Shown piece after piece: positions 57,102-64,000 of a stretch of 64,000 nt of DNA (the stretch's first letter is position 1; each line of letters opens with the position of its first letter). The translations under genes and the position numbers were made by a program. The stretch is from CAVTOO01 sp963736355 (GTDB lineage: Bacteria > Pseudomonadota > Alphaproteobacteria > Rhizobiales > Xanthobacteraceae). Below the pieces are notes generated by a model, which worked only from the letters and a program-made list of their open reading frames with translations, made no database searches and was not told where the DNA came from. Location: NCBI GenBank assembly GCA_963736355.1, contig CAVTOO010000009.1, positions 1 to 64,000 of the forward strand, read 5' to 3'.

Positions 57102-58146
57102 ATGCAGATTTGCGTTGCAACAGACAAAGATCGCCCTCAATTCGTCACCGCTTTGCAGTCGCGACACCATGTCGAATGCGTAGCGGTTTCGGAAAGATCG
57201 ACAAATCCGCCCGGAATCGATGCGCTCATCGTTAATGTCGACCTTCGTGACGCTCAGAACATCGACAGCATTCGGAAGCTGTCGGTCGGCGCAATCAACG
57301 CGCGTAAGCGTCTTTTCATCCTCGGAAAGAAGTCACATTCGGCCATCGTGCAAGCGTTCTCGCTGGGTGCCACCGATGTTCTCGCAGAACCTGTCAGCCT
57401 GAATGAATTACTGCGTGTGATCGAAGCGCAAATCTACTTTGACGGCGAAGAGTACAAAACCAGCGATGGTGCCGTTCAATCCGTCATCGATACGGCAAAA
57501 CACTTCGCTTCGCTGTTCTCTGCGGCGTCTGGCCAAAAGCCGGTATCAATGGATGATGCGGAGAGTGCGACCAATCACGTTTATGGTGCCATCAGTCAGC
57601 ACGGTCTGAAGAAGTGGCTCGACAACGTCAGGCTCCATCATACTGGCACATTCCAGCATTGCCTGCTGGTCGCCGGGTGCGCCGTCGATTTTGGACGCAG
57701 CCTTGGATTTTCTCGCAACGACGTGCAGCGCCTCGGCCTGATGGCGACACTTCATGATATTGGCAAGGCCCAGATTCCCGTGGAAATTCTCGATAAGGCG
57801 GGAAAGCTAAACGCGGCCGAACGACAGACGATGGACAGCCATCCGACACTCGGCACTCAGATCCTGATCGGACGTAGAGGGCGTCACGGCGGAAATTCTC
57901 GACGGAGTTCGACATCATCATGAATTTCTCGATGGCTCCGGATACCCCGACAGGCTGCGCGATGCACAGGTCTCCGATCTGGTGCGGATATTGACGATTT
58001 CTGACATCTTCGCGGCCCTGATCGAAAATCGCGGATACAAGCCGCCGATGCCGCGCGATGACGCTTACGACATTCTCAAGGGAATGCACGGCAAGCTGGA
58101 GCAGCCGCTGGTGAACGCATTTCGCCGCGTTGCGCTGGACCGCTAA
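57102..58146 (+). CDS. HD-GYP protein with receiver-like N-terminal domain, frameshifted
   Basis: Predicted cyclic di-GMP phosphodiesterase. Residues 1-120 resemble a response-regulator receiver (MQICVATDKDRPQFVTALQS; NPPGIDALIVNVDLRDAQ; FSLGATDVLAEPVSLNELLR), but the usual Lys-Pro near the end is Glu-Pro, so phosphorylation signalling may be altered. The HD-GYP domain has LMATLHDIGKAQIPVEILDK and, after a break near 57880, the GYP motif as HHHEFLDGSGYPDRL. Corrected length is about 347 residues. No partner histidine kinase is adjacent. Confidence 0.9.
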
Positions 58147-58166
58147 GCGGACCGCCCATGACCCGA

Positions 58167-58874
58167 TTACCGGGCGCCCGCCGCTTCCAGTATCCGCACC
58201 ATGTTCGCATAGCCACGGGCCTTCGCCATTTGCAGCGGCGTCACGCCATTCCGGTCAGGGAGATTGACGTTGGCGCCGGCTTTCACCAATGCGGCCAGCG
58301 TATCGGTGTGGTTGTGGCCGCCGTCTCCGAGAACGATTGACTCGATCAGCGCTGTCCAGCCGAGATTGTTGACGTGATCGAGCGGTGCGCCGGCGGCGAT
58401 CAGCACGCGAACGATTTCCGGGTGCCCTTCGTGAGCGGCTGCGATCAGCGCCGTGCCGTCATAGCGACTGGTGATGGCGCGCGGGTTGCCGCCTCCCTCC
58501 AGAGCGATCTTGAGCATTGGCACATCGTTGGCGACGGACGCGATGGTGACGATGTCGTAGCGGTCCACTTCCACACGGTTTGGATTGGCATCGAGCTTCA
58601 GCAGCAGCCGTGCGGCCTCATGCTGCTTCTGAAAGGCCGCCACATGCAAGGGCGTACGCAGCCGTGCATCCATCGTTTCCTTGCTTTCGCCCGCCGCAAT
58701 GCGGCGCTGGATGTCGGCAAGATCGCCACGCGCGGCGGCCGCGTGAAGGCCCGTGTAGGCGGCAAGCTCGGCGGGAGTAGGGGCGACTTGGGCCCGCGCA
58801 TCAAAAGTGAACGCTGCAAGCATCAGGTTGGCCAGCGCAACTACGCTGGCGTGCCAGTTCCGGCGCAGCTTCAT
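58167..58874 (-). CDS. Secreted ankyrin-repeat protein
   Basis: A 235-residue protein with a signal peptide (ASVVALANLMLAAFTFDARA) and about five ankyrin repeats: TGLHAAAARGDLADIQRRIA, TPLHVAAFQKQHEAARLLLK, a weaker middle one, TALIAAAHEGHPEIVRVLIA and TPLQMAKARGYANMVRILEA. It starts 16 bases after the second permease gene on the same strand, so it is probably the fifth gene of the metal-uptake operon. In Pseudomonas a periplasmic ankyrin protein supports catalase; an oxidative-stress role here is inference only. Confidence 0.88.
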   Translation of the reverse strand: MKLRRNWHASVVALANLMLAAFTFDARAQVAPTPAELAAYTGLHAAAARGDLADIQRRIAAGESKETMDARLRTPLHVAAFQKQHEAARLLLKLDANPNRVEVDRYDIVTIASVANDVPMLKIALEGGGNPRAITSRYDGTALIAAAHEGHPEIVRVLIAAGAPLDHVNNLGWTALIESIVLGDGGHNHTDTLAALVKAGANVNLPDRNGVTPLQMAKARGYANMVRILEAAGAR

Positions 58875-58890
58875 CGATCGTCCTGTTTTG

Positions 58891-59754
58891 TCAGTCCGTC
58901 GCCGCAGGCGATGGCTGAAGTCGTCCCCGTCGCAATACACCATGCTTCGGCGCAAAAAGGAACGCCAGCACGAAGACGGCGGATTGAACCAGCACGATAC
59001 AGGCGCCAGTCGCACCATCGATATGGAAGCTTGCGATCGTGCCGACAAAGGCGGACGCCACAGCCATGGCGGTTGCGATCACGAGCATGCGCTCGAAGGA
59101 GTTGGTGAGAAGATAGGCCGTCGCGCCGGGCGCGATCAGCATGGCGATGACAAGGATGATGCCGACGGCTTTCAGGGCGGCGACGATGGTCAGCGACAGC
59201 AGGATCAGAAGGCCATAGTGCAGCACATTCACCGGCAGGCCGATGGAGCGCGCATGGTTCGGATCGAAGCAATAGAGCAGGAGGTCGCGCCGCTTGACCA
59301 GGACGATGGCCAGCGTGATCCCGGCGACAAGAGAGGTCTCGACGAGGTCACGCACGCTGACGCCGAGCACATTGCCGAACAGGATGTGCATGAGATGCTG
59401 ATCGGTATCGACCTTGGTGAACAGAACAAGGCCGAGCCCGAACATGCCGGAGAACACGATGCCCATGACCGTGTCTTCCTTGATGCGGCTGTTGTCCTTC
59501 AGGTAACCGGTGAACAATGCGCAGGCGAGGCCGGCGGCGAAGGCGCCGAGCGCGAGAGGCAGTCCGAGCACGAAAGCGACGACGATGCCCGGCAGAACCG
59601 CATGCGAGATCGCGTCGCCCATCAGCGACCAGCCCTTGAGCACGAGATAGCAGGACAGGACGGCGCAGACCGCTGCCACGACGATGGAGACAACAAGCGC
59701 GCGCTGCATGAAGGGGTAGGAGAGCGGCTCTGCAATCCAGTCAAACGGGTTCAT
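58891..59754 (-). CDS. Mn/Fe ABC transporter permease, second subunit (SitD-like)
   Basis: Membrane channel half of a manganese/iron importer, 287 residues, intact. Signature elements are VLKGWSLMGDAISHAVLPGI, LFGNVLGVSVRDL and LIAPGATAYLLTNSFERMLV, found in ABC-3 family permeases for Mn, Fe or Zn. Its start overlaps the stop of the first permease (ATGA). The pair of different permeases is the mark of SitABCD-type rather than ZnuABC-type systems. Confidence 0.92.
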   Translation of the reverse strand: MNPFDWIAEPLSYPFMQRALVVSIVVAAVCAVLSCYLVLKGWSLMGDAISHAVLPGIVVAFVLGLPLALGAFAAGLACALFTGYLKDNSRIKEDTVMGIVFSGMFGLGLVLFTKVDTDQHLMHILFGNVLGVSVRDLVETSLVAGITLAIVLVKRRDLLLYCFDPNHARSIGLPVNVLHYGLLILLSLTIVAALKAVGIILVIAMLIAPGATAYLLTNSFERMLVIATAMAVASAFVGTIASFHIDGATGACIVLVQSAVFVLAFLFAPKHGVLRRGRLQPSPAATD

Positions 59755-60621
59755 GCCGCGGCTCCATCGGGGGCCAGGCGTCTGCGGCGCGCGGCGAGCA
59801 TGCCGTGCCGCGGCGCAAACAGGAATGCCAGCAGGAACAAAACGGTTTGCAGGACGACGATGACGCCGCCCGTGGCGCCGTCGAGGAAGTAGCTGATATA
59901 GGCGCCCAGAAAGCTGGTGCCCGCGCCGAGCGCGATGCTGATGAGGACGAGCTTGCCGAACCGGTCGGTGAGCAGATAGGCGGTGGCGCCGGGTGTCACC
60001 ACCATGGCGATGACGAGACACGCACCGACGGTCTGCAGCGCGGCAACGGTGCAGGCACTGAGCAGCGCGAAGAACACGATCTTGAGCGCGCGGGTATTGA
60101 GGCCGATGCTGCGGGCGTGGTTCTCGTCGAAGAAGGTGACCATCAGATCCTTCCACAGTACCGCCAGAACCGCGAACGAGACGACTGCGATGATGGCGAC
60201 CTGAATCACGTCCTCGTCGGCGATCGCGAGGATATTGCCCAGCACGATGGTCTGGATACTCACGGAGGTCGGCCAGATCGAGGCCATCAGCAGCCCGAGC
60301 GCAAACAGCGCGGTGAAGACGAGGCCGATCACGGCATCCTCGCGCAGCCTGCGAGTTCTGTCGCACGAACTGCATGGTCAGCGAAGCGAAGATGCCGGCG
60401 ACAAAGGCGCCAACGGCGAAGGGCGCGCCGATGATGTAGGCAATGGCGACGCCGGGCACGATGGAATGCGCCAGCGCGTCGCCCATCAACGACCAGCCCT
60501 TGAGCATCAGATAGGCCGACAGAAAGGCGCAGACGGCGCCGACCAGCGCACTGACCCACATGGCCTTGAGCATGTAGCTGTAGGCGAACGGGACCATGAG
60601 TTCGGTCAGGAGGGCGTTCAT
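59751..60621 (-). CDS. Mn/Fe ABC transporter permease, first subunit (SitC-like), frameshifted
   Basis: About 290 residues. MLKGWSLMGDALAHSIVPGV and AYIIGAPFAVGAFVAGIFAS form the N-terminal half; after a break near 60350 (FVRQNS) the protein resumes as REDAVIGLVFTALFALGLLM, VLGNILAIADEDVIQVAIIA and VVTPGATAYLLTDRFGKLVL. Both ends overlap neighbours by four bases (ATGA), so the operon is tightly coupled. The break lies in a GC-rich stretch like the others. Confidence 0.92.
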
Positions 60622-61523
60622 GTGTCGCCCCGCGGAGTTTTGTCCGGGGAGGCCTTGTCGTCGTAGAACACCAGCGGACGCTCGTCGTCGGTCAGGACCG
60701 TGACGCGCCTGCGATCGTCATCGTCGTGCAGCGCAGCGCCACCGAGCTGGAAATTGCGCAGAGCGCCGCCGAAAGTGCGCTCCAGATTGGCCTGGGTAAA
60801 AACCTCGGCGGTCGGGCCTGCCGCCAGCACTGTCCGATTAAGCAGGACCACGCGGTCGCAGAAATCCGGCACGCTGCCGAGATTGTGCGTGGAAATGAGC
60901 ATCAGATGACCGGACGCGCGCAACTCGCGCAGCAGCGTGATGATCGCGGCTTCGGTCTTGACGTCGACGCCGGTAAACGGCTCGTCGAGCAGGATGATGC
61001 GACCTTCCTGCGCCAGAGATCGGGCCAGGAATACGCGTTTCTTCTGGCCGCCGCTCAGCTCGCCGATCTGGCGCTGGCGATACTCGCTCATGCCGACGCG
61101 CTCGAGCGCTTCGTCGACCTTGTATCGGTCGACACGCGACGGCACGCGTAGAAAATTCATGTGGCCGTAGCGGCCCATCATCACCACGGTTTCGACCAGA
61201 ACCGGGAAATTCCAGTCGATGTCCTCGCTCTGCGGGACATAGGCCACGATATTGCGCTTCACGGCTTCATTGACCGGCAGGCCGCAGAGCAGGACCTCGC
61301 CGGCCGACGGCCGCACGAACCCCATGATCGCCTTGAAGATCGTCGATTTGCCGCTGCCGTTGATGCCGACGAGCGCGCAGATCGTGCCGGGATCGAGCGA
61401 GAAGGTCGCATCACGTACGGCGTTGAAGCCGTTGGCGTAGGTGACGCTGAGGTTGCGAACCGAGATGCTTGCACCGGGCAGATGCGGATCGATCGCGGGA
61501 GCAGTTGCGGCTATTGGCTTCAT
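60618..61523 (-). CDS. Mn/Fe ABC transporter ATP-binding protein (SitB-like)
   Basis: Energises the permeases, 301 residues, intact. Walker A GINGSGKSTIFKAIMG, the Q-loop in YVPQSEDIDWNFP, ABC signature LSGGQKKRVFLARSLAQ and Walker B IILLDEPFTGVD are complete. The segment SEDIDWNFPVLVETVVMMGR is characteristic of Mn/Fe/Zn importers. A charged C-terminal tail (HDDDDRRR) follows. Its start overlaps the binding-protein gene and its end overlaps the first permease. Confidence 0.94.
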   Translation of the reverse strand: MKPIAATAPAIDPHLPGASISVRNLSVTYANGFNAVRDATFSLDPGTICALVGINGSGKSTIFKAIMGFVRPSAGEVLLCGLPVNEAVKRNIVAYVPQSEDIDWNFPVLVETVVMMGRYGHMNFLRVPSRVDRYKVDEALERVGMSEYRQRQIGELSGGQKKRVFLARSLAQEGRIILLDEPFTGVDVKTEAAIITLLRELRASGHLMLISTHNLGSVPDFCDRVVLLNRTVLAAGPTAEVFTQANLERTFGGALRNFQLGGAALHDDDDRRRVTVLTDDERPLVFYDDKASPDKTPRGDT

Positions 61524-62473
61524 TTGCCGAAACCCGTCGCGATGGTCTCGACCGTCACCTTGAGCATGTCGAGATAGGTGGGCACTGGACCGCCGGCTGC
61601 GGACAAGGAGTCCACGTACAGCACGCCGCCATAACGCGCGCCGGCTTCACGCGCGACCTGCTTCGCCGCGCGGTCGGAAATCGTGCTTTCGCTAAAGATC
61701 ACCGGAAGTTTGCTCCTGCGCATCAGGTCGATCACCTTGCGCACCTGCTGCGGCGTGCCTTGCTCTTCGGCATTGATCGGCCAAAGGTAGGCTTCTTTCA
61801 TGTTGTAGTCACGGGCGAGATAACTGAAGGCGCCTTCGCTGGAGACGAGAACACGCTGCGCTTCCGGGATGGCCGCGAGCCGCTTTCGCAGAGGTTCGTC
61901 GAGCGCCTTGATCTGCGCCGAATAGGCCGCTGCATTGCGGTTGTAGGCCTCGGCATTGGCCGGATCGTACTTCGCCAGCGCCTTGCGGATGTTTTCAACA
62001 TAGAGGAGTGCGTTGGACGGCGACATCCATGCATGCGGATTGGGCTTGCCGGTGTAGGGACCTTCGGTGATGCCCATCGGCTCGATGCCGTCCGTCAGAA
62101 TGACGCCGGGTACTTCCTTGATGTTCTCGAAGAACTTCTCGAACCAGCGTTCAAGATTGAAGCCGTTCCACAGCACCAGATCGGCAGCCTGCGCCCGCAC
62201 GATGTCGAGGGGAGTGGGTTGATAGTCGTGGATCTCGGCGCCGGGCTTGGTGATCGACTCGACGATAGCGCGATCGCCCGCGACGTTCTGCGCGATGTCC
62301 TGGATGACGGTGAAGGTCGTCACCACCCGGAAGGGCTTGGTGCGGGCGGGCGACTGCGCCCGAACCGTGTCAGCCGCCGGTAGGATCGCCAGAAGGGCGC
62401 CTGCCAGCATCGCGACGGCCGAGCGTCGGGACAGGCTGAAACGGGCCAAGCGGACCAAGGGTGGGAAGTCCAT
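61520..62473 (-). CDS. Mn/Fe ABC transporter substrate-binding protein (SitA-like)
   Basis: Periplasmic metal-binding protein of cluster 9, 317 residues, first gene of the operon. A signal region (SAVAMLAGALLAILPAADTV) precedes VTTFTVIQDIAQNVAGDRAI. Candidate metal ligands are His in GAEIHDYQPTP, His in KPNPHAWMSP, Glu in VSSEGAFSYLARDY and Asp in LYVDSLSAAGG. It lacks the His-rich loop of ZnuA, favouring Mn/Fe over Zn. A 17-base Mur/Fur-like palindrome lies 48 bases upstream. Confidence 0.94.
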   Translation of the reverse strand: MDFPPLVRLARFSLSRRSAVAMLAGALLAILPAADTVRAQSPARTKPFRVVTTFTVIQDIAQNVAGDRAIVESITKPGAEIHDYQPTPLDIVRAQAADLVLWNGFNLERWFEKFFENIKEVPGVILTDGIEPMGITEGPYTGKPNPHAWMSPSNALLYVENIRKALAKYDPANAEAYNRNAAAYSAQIKALDEPLRKRLAAIPEAQRVLVSSEGAFSYLARDYNMKEAYLWPINAEEQGTPQQVRKVIDLMRRSKLPVIFSESTISDRAAKQVAREAGARYGGVLYVDSLSAAGGPVPTYLDMLKVTVETIATGFGK

Positions 62474-62520
62474 GCACGCACCTCCAGAGAGCGGGCTTCG
62501 CGATTGTCCGCTACTTGCTA

Positions 62521-62537
62521 TTGCAAATCATTCGCAA
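62521..62537 (-). promoter_or_regulatory. Putative Mur/Fur-type operator of the Mn/Fe operon
   Basis: TTGCAAATCATTCGCAA, a palindrome with one mismatch pair (TTGCAAAT / ATTCGCAA), directly upstream of the sitA-like start. Similar TGCAAAT-based palindromes bind Mur (the Mn-sensing Fur protein) at sit promoters in Rhizobium and Brucella relatives. It predicts repression by manganese. Confidence 0.7.
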
Positions 62538-62720
62538 CAATGAGGTGAGGGAGGACGATTGTCAAGGGTCGTCGCCGACAAGGAAAAGCCGCCGAACCAT
62601 GAGGGTCGACGGCTTCAGGATCGAATTCGTCTGCAAACCTGGAGGAGCTTCAGGCGGGGCATCGCCAGTCAGCTATCAAGTCACATGAAGAAAGTGAGAC
62701 AACGATCTGGTGATAAATAT

Positions 62721-62978
62721 TTATCGGCGCTCGGCGGAGACGAGACGGACCTGCTGCTGCGGCACCGCTCTGTTGGAGGCGTTACGCAGGCAGCCATTCT
62801 CGAAGTAGGGCCAGGCCTTCTGCGAGCATTCGGTGCCAATCGGCCGGATGTCGAGGCGATCGGCTTTCTTGGCGGCGGAGGGCACAGAGGCGTCAACCTG
62901 CGTGGCAAAGCCCGGCATCACGGCGATGGCGGCGGCAATCACGGCAGCGGCGGCAATGGCCGAAAGCGTCTTGAGCAT
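62721..62978 (-). CDS. Small secreted protein with one Cys pair
   Basis: An 85-residue protein, not assigned to a named family. The signal peptide is LKTLSAIAAAAVIAAAIAVM. The mature part is short, with IRPIGTECSQKAWPYFENGC then LRNASNRAVPQQQVRLVSAE. The two cysteines around QKAWPYFENG could form a disulfide; similar small proteins are, as I recall, frequent in Rhizobiales. Start chosen at MLKTL, since codons before it do not read as a signal peptide. Confidence 0.75.
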   Translation of the reverse strand: MLKTLSAIAAAAVIAAAIAVMPGFATQVDASVPSAAKKADRLDIRPIGTECSQKAWPYFENGCLRNASNRAVPQQQVRLVSAERR

Positions 62979-63159
62979 GGTCTGTCCCCTTCGTTGATCG
63001 AGCCCATCCGGCCCTTTCATTGAATAAGACGCGCTGCCCGGGCCTGGGGTTCATGCCCTGTGCGGAATATTTAACGATGAGGTGGCGGGGTGGGGCCGGG
63101 AGCCCCCGGCACCACCAAGGGCGGGTTTTACTTTGGCGATTCATGGGCTAGACGGGGGT

Positions 63160-63657
63160 ATGCCTCGTATCGCGCTTTACCCCGGTTCCTTCGACCCTGT
63201 GACCAACGGCCATCTCGACGTGGTGCGCCACGCCGTAGCGCTGGCCGACACGCTGGTCGTTGCCATCGGCGTGCATCCGGGCAAGGCGCCGCTGTTTGCG
63301 ACCGAAGACCGTCTGGCGATGATCCGCGAGGCGTTCCAGCCCGTTGCGGCCAAGGCCTCCTGCAAGCTCGACTGCGTCACCTTCGACGACCTCGTCGTGA
63401 ATGCCGCCAAGCGCGCCGGCGCGACGCTTCTGATCCGCGGACTGCGAGACGGAACCGATCTTGATTACGAGATGCAGATGGCCGGCATGAACGAGGCCAT
63501 GGCCCCGCAGCTTCACACGATCTTCGTTCCCGCTTCGGCGACCGTGCGCCCGATCACCGCCACTTTGGTGCGCCAGATTGCCGGTATGGGCGGCGACGTC
63601 TCCGCCTTTGTTCCGGCCGCAGTCGCTTCGCGGCTGAAGACGAAGTTTGGTCGCTGA
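63160..63657 (+). CDS. coaD: Phosphopantetheine adenylyltransferase
   Basis: Fourth step of coenzyme A synthesis: ATP and 4'-phosphopantetheine to dephospho-CoA. The 165-residue protein starts MPRIALYPGSFDPVTNGHLD with the nucleotidyltransferase TxGH motif (TNGH), and has LLIRGLRDGTDLDYEMQMAG and the late SATVRPITATLVRQIAGMGG that closes the active site. Start placed at the ATG giving the family N-terminus. A cyclophilin gene follows 49 bases downstream. Confidence 0.96.
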   Translation: MPRIALYPGSFDPVTNGHLDVVRHAVALADTLVVAIGVHPGKAPLFATEDRLAMIREAFQPVAAKASCKLDCVTFDDLVVNAAKRAGATLLIRGLRDGTDLDYEMQMAGMNEAMAPQLHTIFVPASATVRPITATLVRQIAGMGGDVSAFVPAAVASRLKTKFGR

Positions 63658-63706
63658 CCCCGGTTTCCCGTTTACACCTCACCGTTCGCACCTACATGGA
63701 GATCGC

Positions 63707-64000
63707 ATGATCCGGATTTTTGCCATCGCGGCGTTTCTCGTCCTGAGCCTGCCGGCACTCGCCCAGCAATTGCCCGCTAATCTCGACAAGCAGAACGCTA
63801 TCGTCATCGACACCACGCAGGGGCGCGTGGTTGTACGGCTGCGGCCGGATCTCGCGCCAAAGCACGTCGAGCGCATCAAGCTTCTGGTCAAGGAGGGCTA
63901 TTACAACAACGTGCCGTTCCATCGCGTCATCGACGGTTTCATGGCCCAGACCGGCGACGGCCAGTTCGGCAACGGCACCGGCGGCTCGAAATATCCCAAC
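63707..64000 (+). CDS. Peptidyl-prolyl cis-trans isomerase, cyclophilin type, 3' partial
   Basis: Protein-folding catalyst, exported. A signal peptide (MIRIFAIAAFLVLSLPALAQ) is followed by NAIVIDTTQGRVVVRLRPDL, and the cyclophilin core VPFHRVIDGFMAQTGDGQFG with the catalytic Arg in FHRVIDGFMAQTGD. The gene runs off the window at KYPN, about 98 residues in. The start follows a GGAG site. In Rhizobiales coaD followed by a cyclophilin gene is common. Confidence 0.93.
   Translation, partial: MIRIFAIAAFLVLSLPALAQQLPANLDKQNAIVIDTTQGRVVVRLRPDLAPKHVERIKLLVKEGYYNNVPFHRVIDGFMAQTGDGQFGNGTGGSKYPN

Overview
The window reads as chromosome of a GC-rich alphaproteobacterium of the order Hyphomicrobiales (Rhizobiales), most likely near Bradyrhizobium, Rhodopseudomonas or the Xanthobacteraceae. 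The evidence is the gene order erpA-dgt-argS-SPOR protein-nagZ-scpA-scpB-tatABC-serS-surE-pcm-LysM/M23 protein-DUF815 ATPase-yajC-secD-secF-Mth938 protein-squalene/phytoene synthase-like protein, the uvrA/ssb/gyrA/coaD/cyclophilin segment, two DUF1127 genes, Omp25/31-like porins, GAAC-N7-GAAC SOS boxes, and several families of palindromic intergenic repeats. No transposase, integrase, phage gene, tRNA, rRNA or CRISPR array was seen.

Layout. 1-4272: RND efflux adaptor and pump. 4362-6587: Ada-type alkylation repair protein and a convergent Old Yellow Enzyme-type reductase. 6888-29451: housekeeping block (Fe-S insertion, dGTPase, ArgRS, cell-wall recycling, chromosome condensation, Tat export, SerRS, SurE, a c-di-GMP enzyme, Pcm, an envelope LysM/M23 protein, Sec accessory proteins). 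29517-33995: accessory block with a fatty acid desaturase, a solitary TctC-type binding protein, an NHL beta-propeller protein and a LysR regulator. 34466-37448: TrmFO and two tandem exported cysteine-peptidase-like paralogues. 37554-39444: a small copper-handling unit (DUF2946 protein and PCu(A)C chaperone) between two DUF1127 genes. 39658-43679: a phytase-esterase-like protein, a DTW-domain enzyme, a DUF4337 membrane protein, a PPOX-family protein and a small GNAT. 43690-56762: uvrA, three tandem outer-membrane beta-barrels, ssb, a glycosyltransferase, MarC and gyrA. 57102-64000: an HD-GYP protein, a five-gene Mn/Fe ABC uptake operon ending in a secreted ankyrin protein, coaD and a truncated cyclophilin.

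The sequence carries many single-base insertions and deletions. About 25 of roughly 63 protein genes need one or more frame corrections, including essential genes (argS, tatC, uvrA), and the first 10 kb is worst. In each case the homologous protein continues at once in another frame, so I read these as sequencing or assembly errors, not gene decay. For such genes I give the outer limits of the whole gene, and frame breaks are approximate.

I did not find a clear, complete, previously undescribed system. The best leads are: (1) the tandem exported proteins at 35948-37448, which show a C-H-D triad like the transglutaminase/C93 fold; (2) a modular family of palindromic elements sharing the core AAGTGGG(A/T)(A/C)CCGGTT but carrying different outer stems; (3) a secreted ankyrin protein as last gene of a Mn/Fe uptake operon with a Mur/Fur-like box; (4) the copper unit between DUF1127 genes; and (5) three tandem porin-like genes between uvrA and ssb, each of which has its own SOS box.
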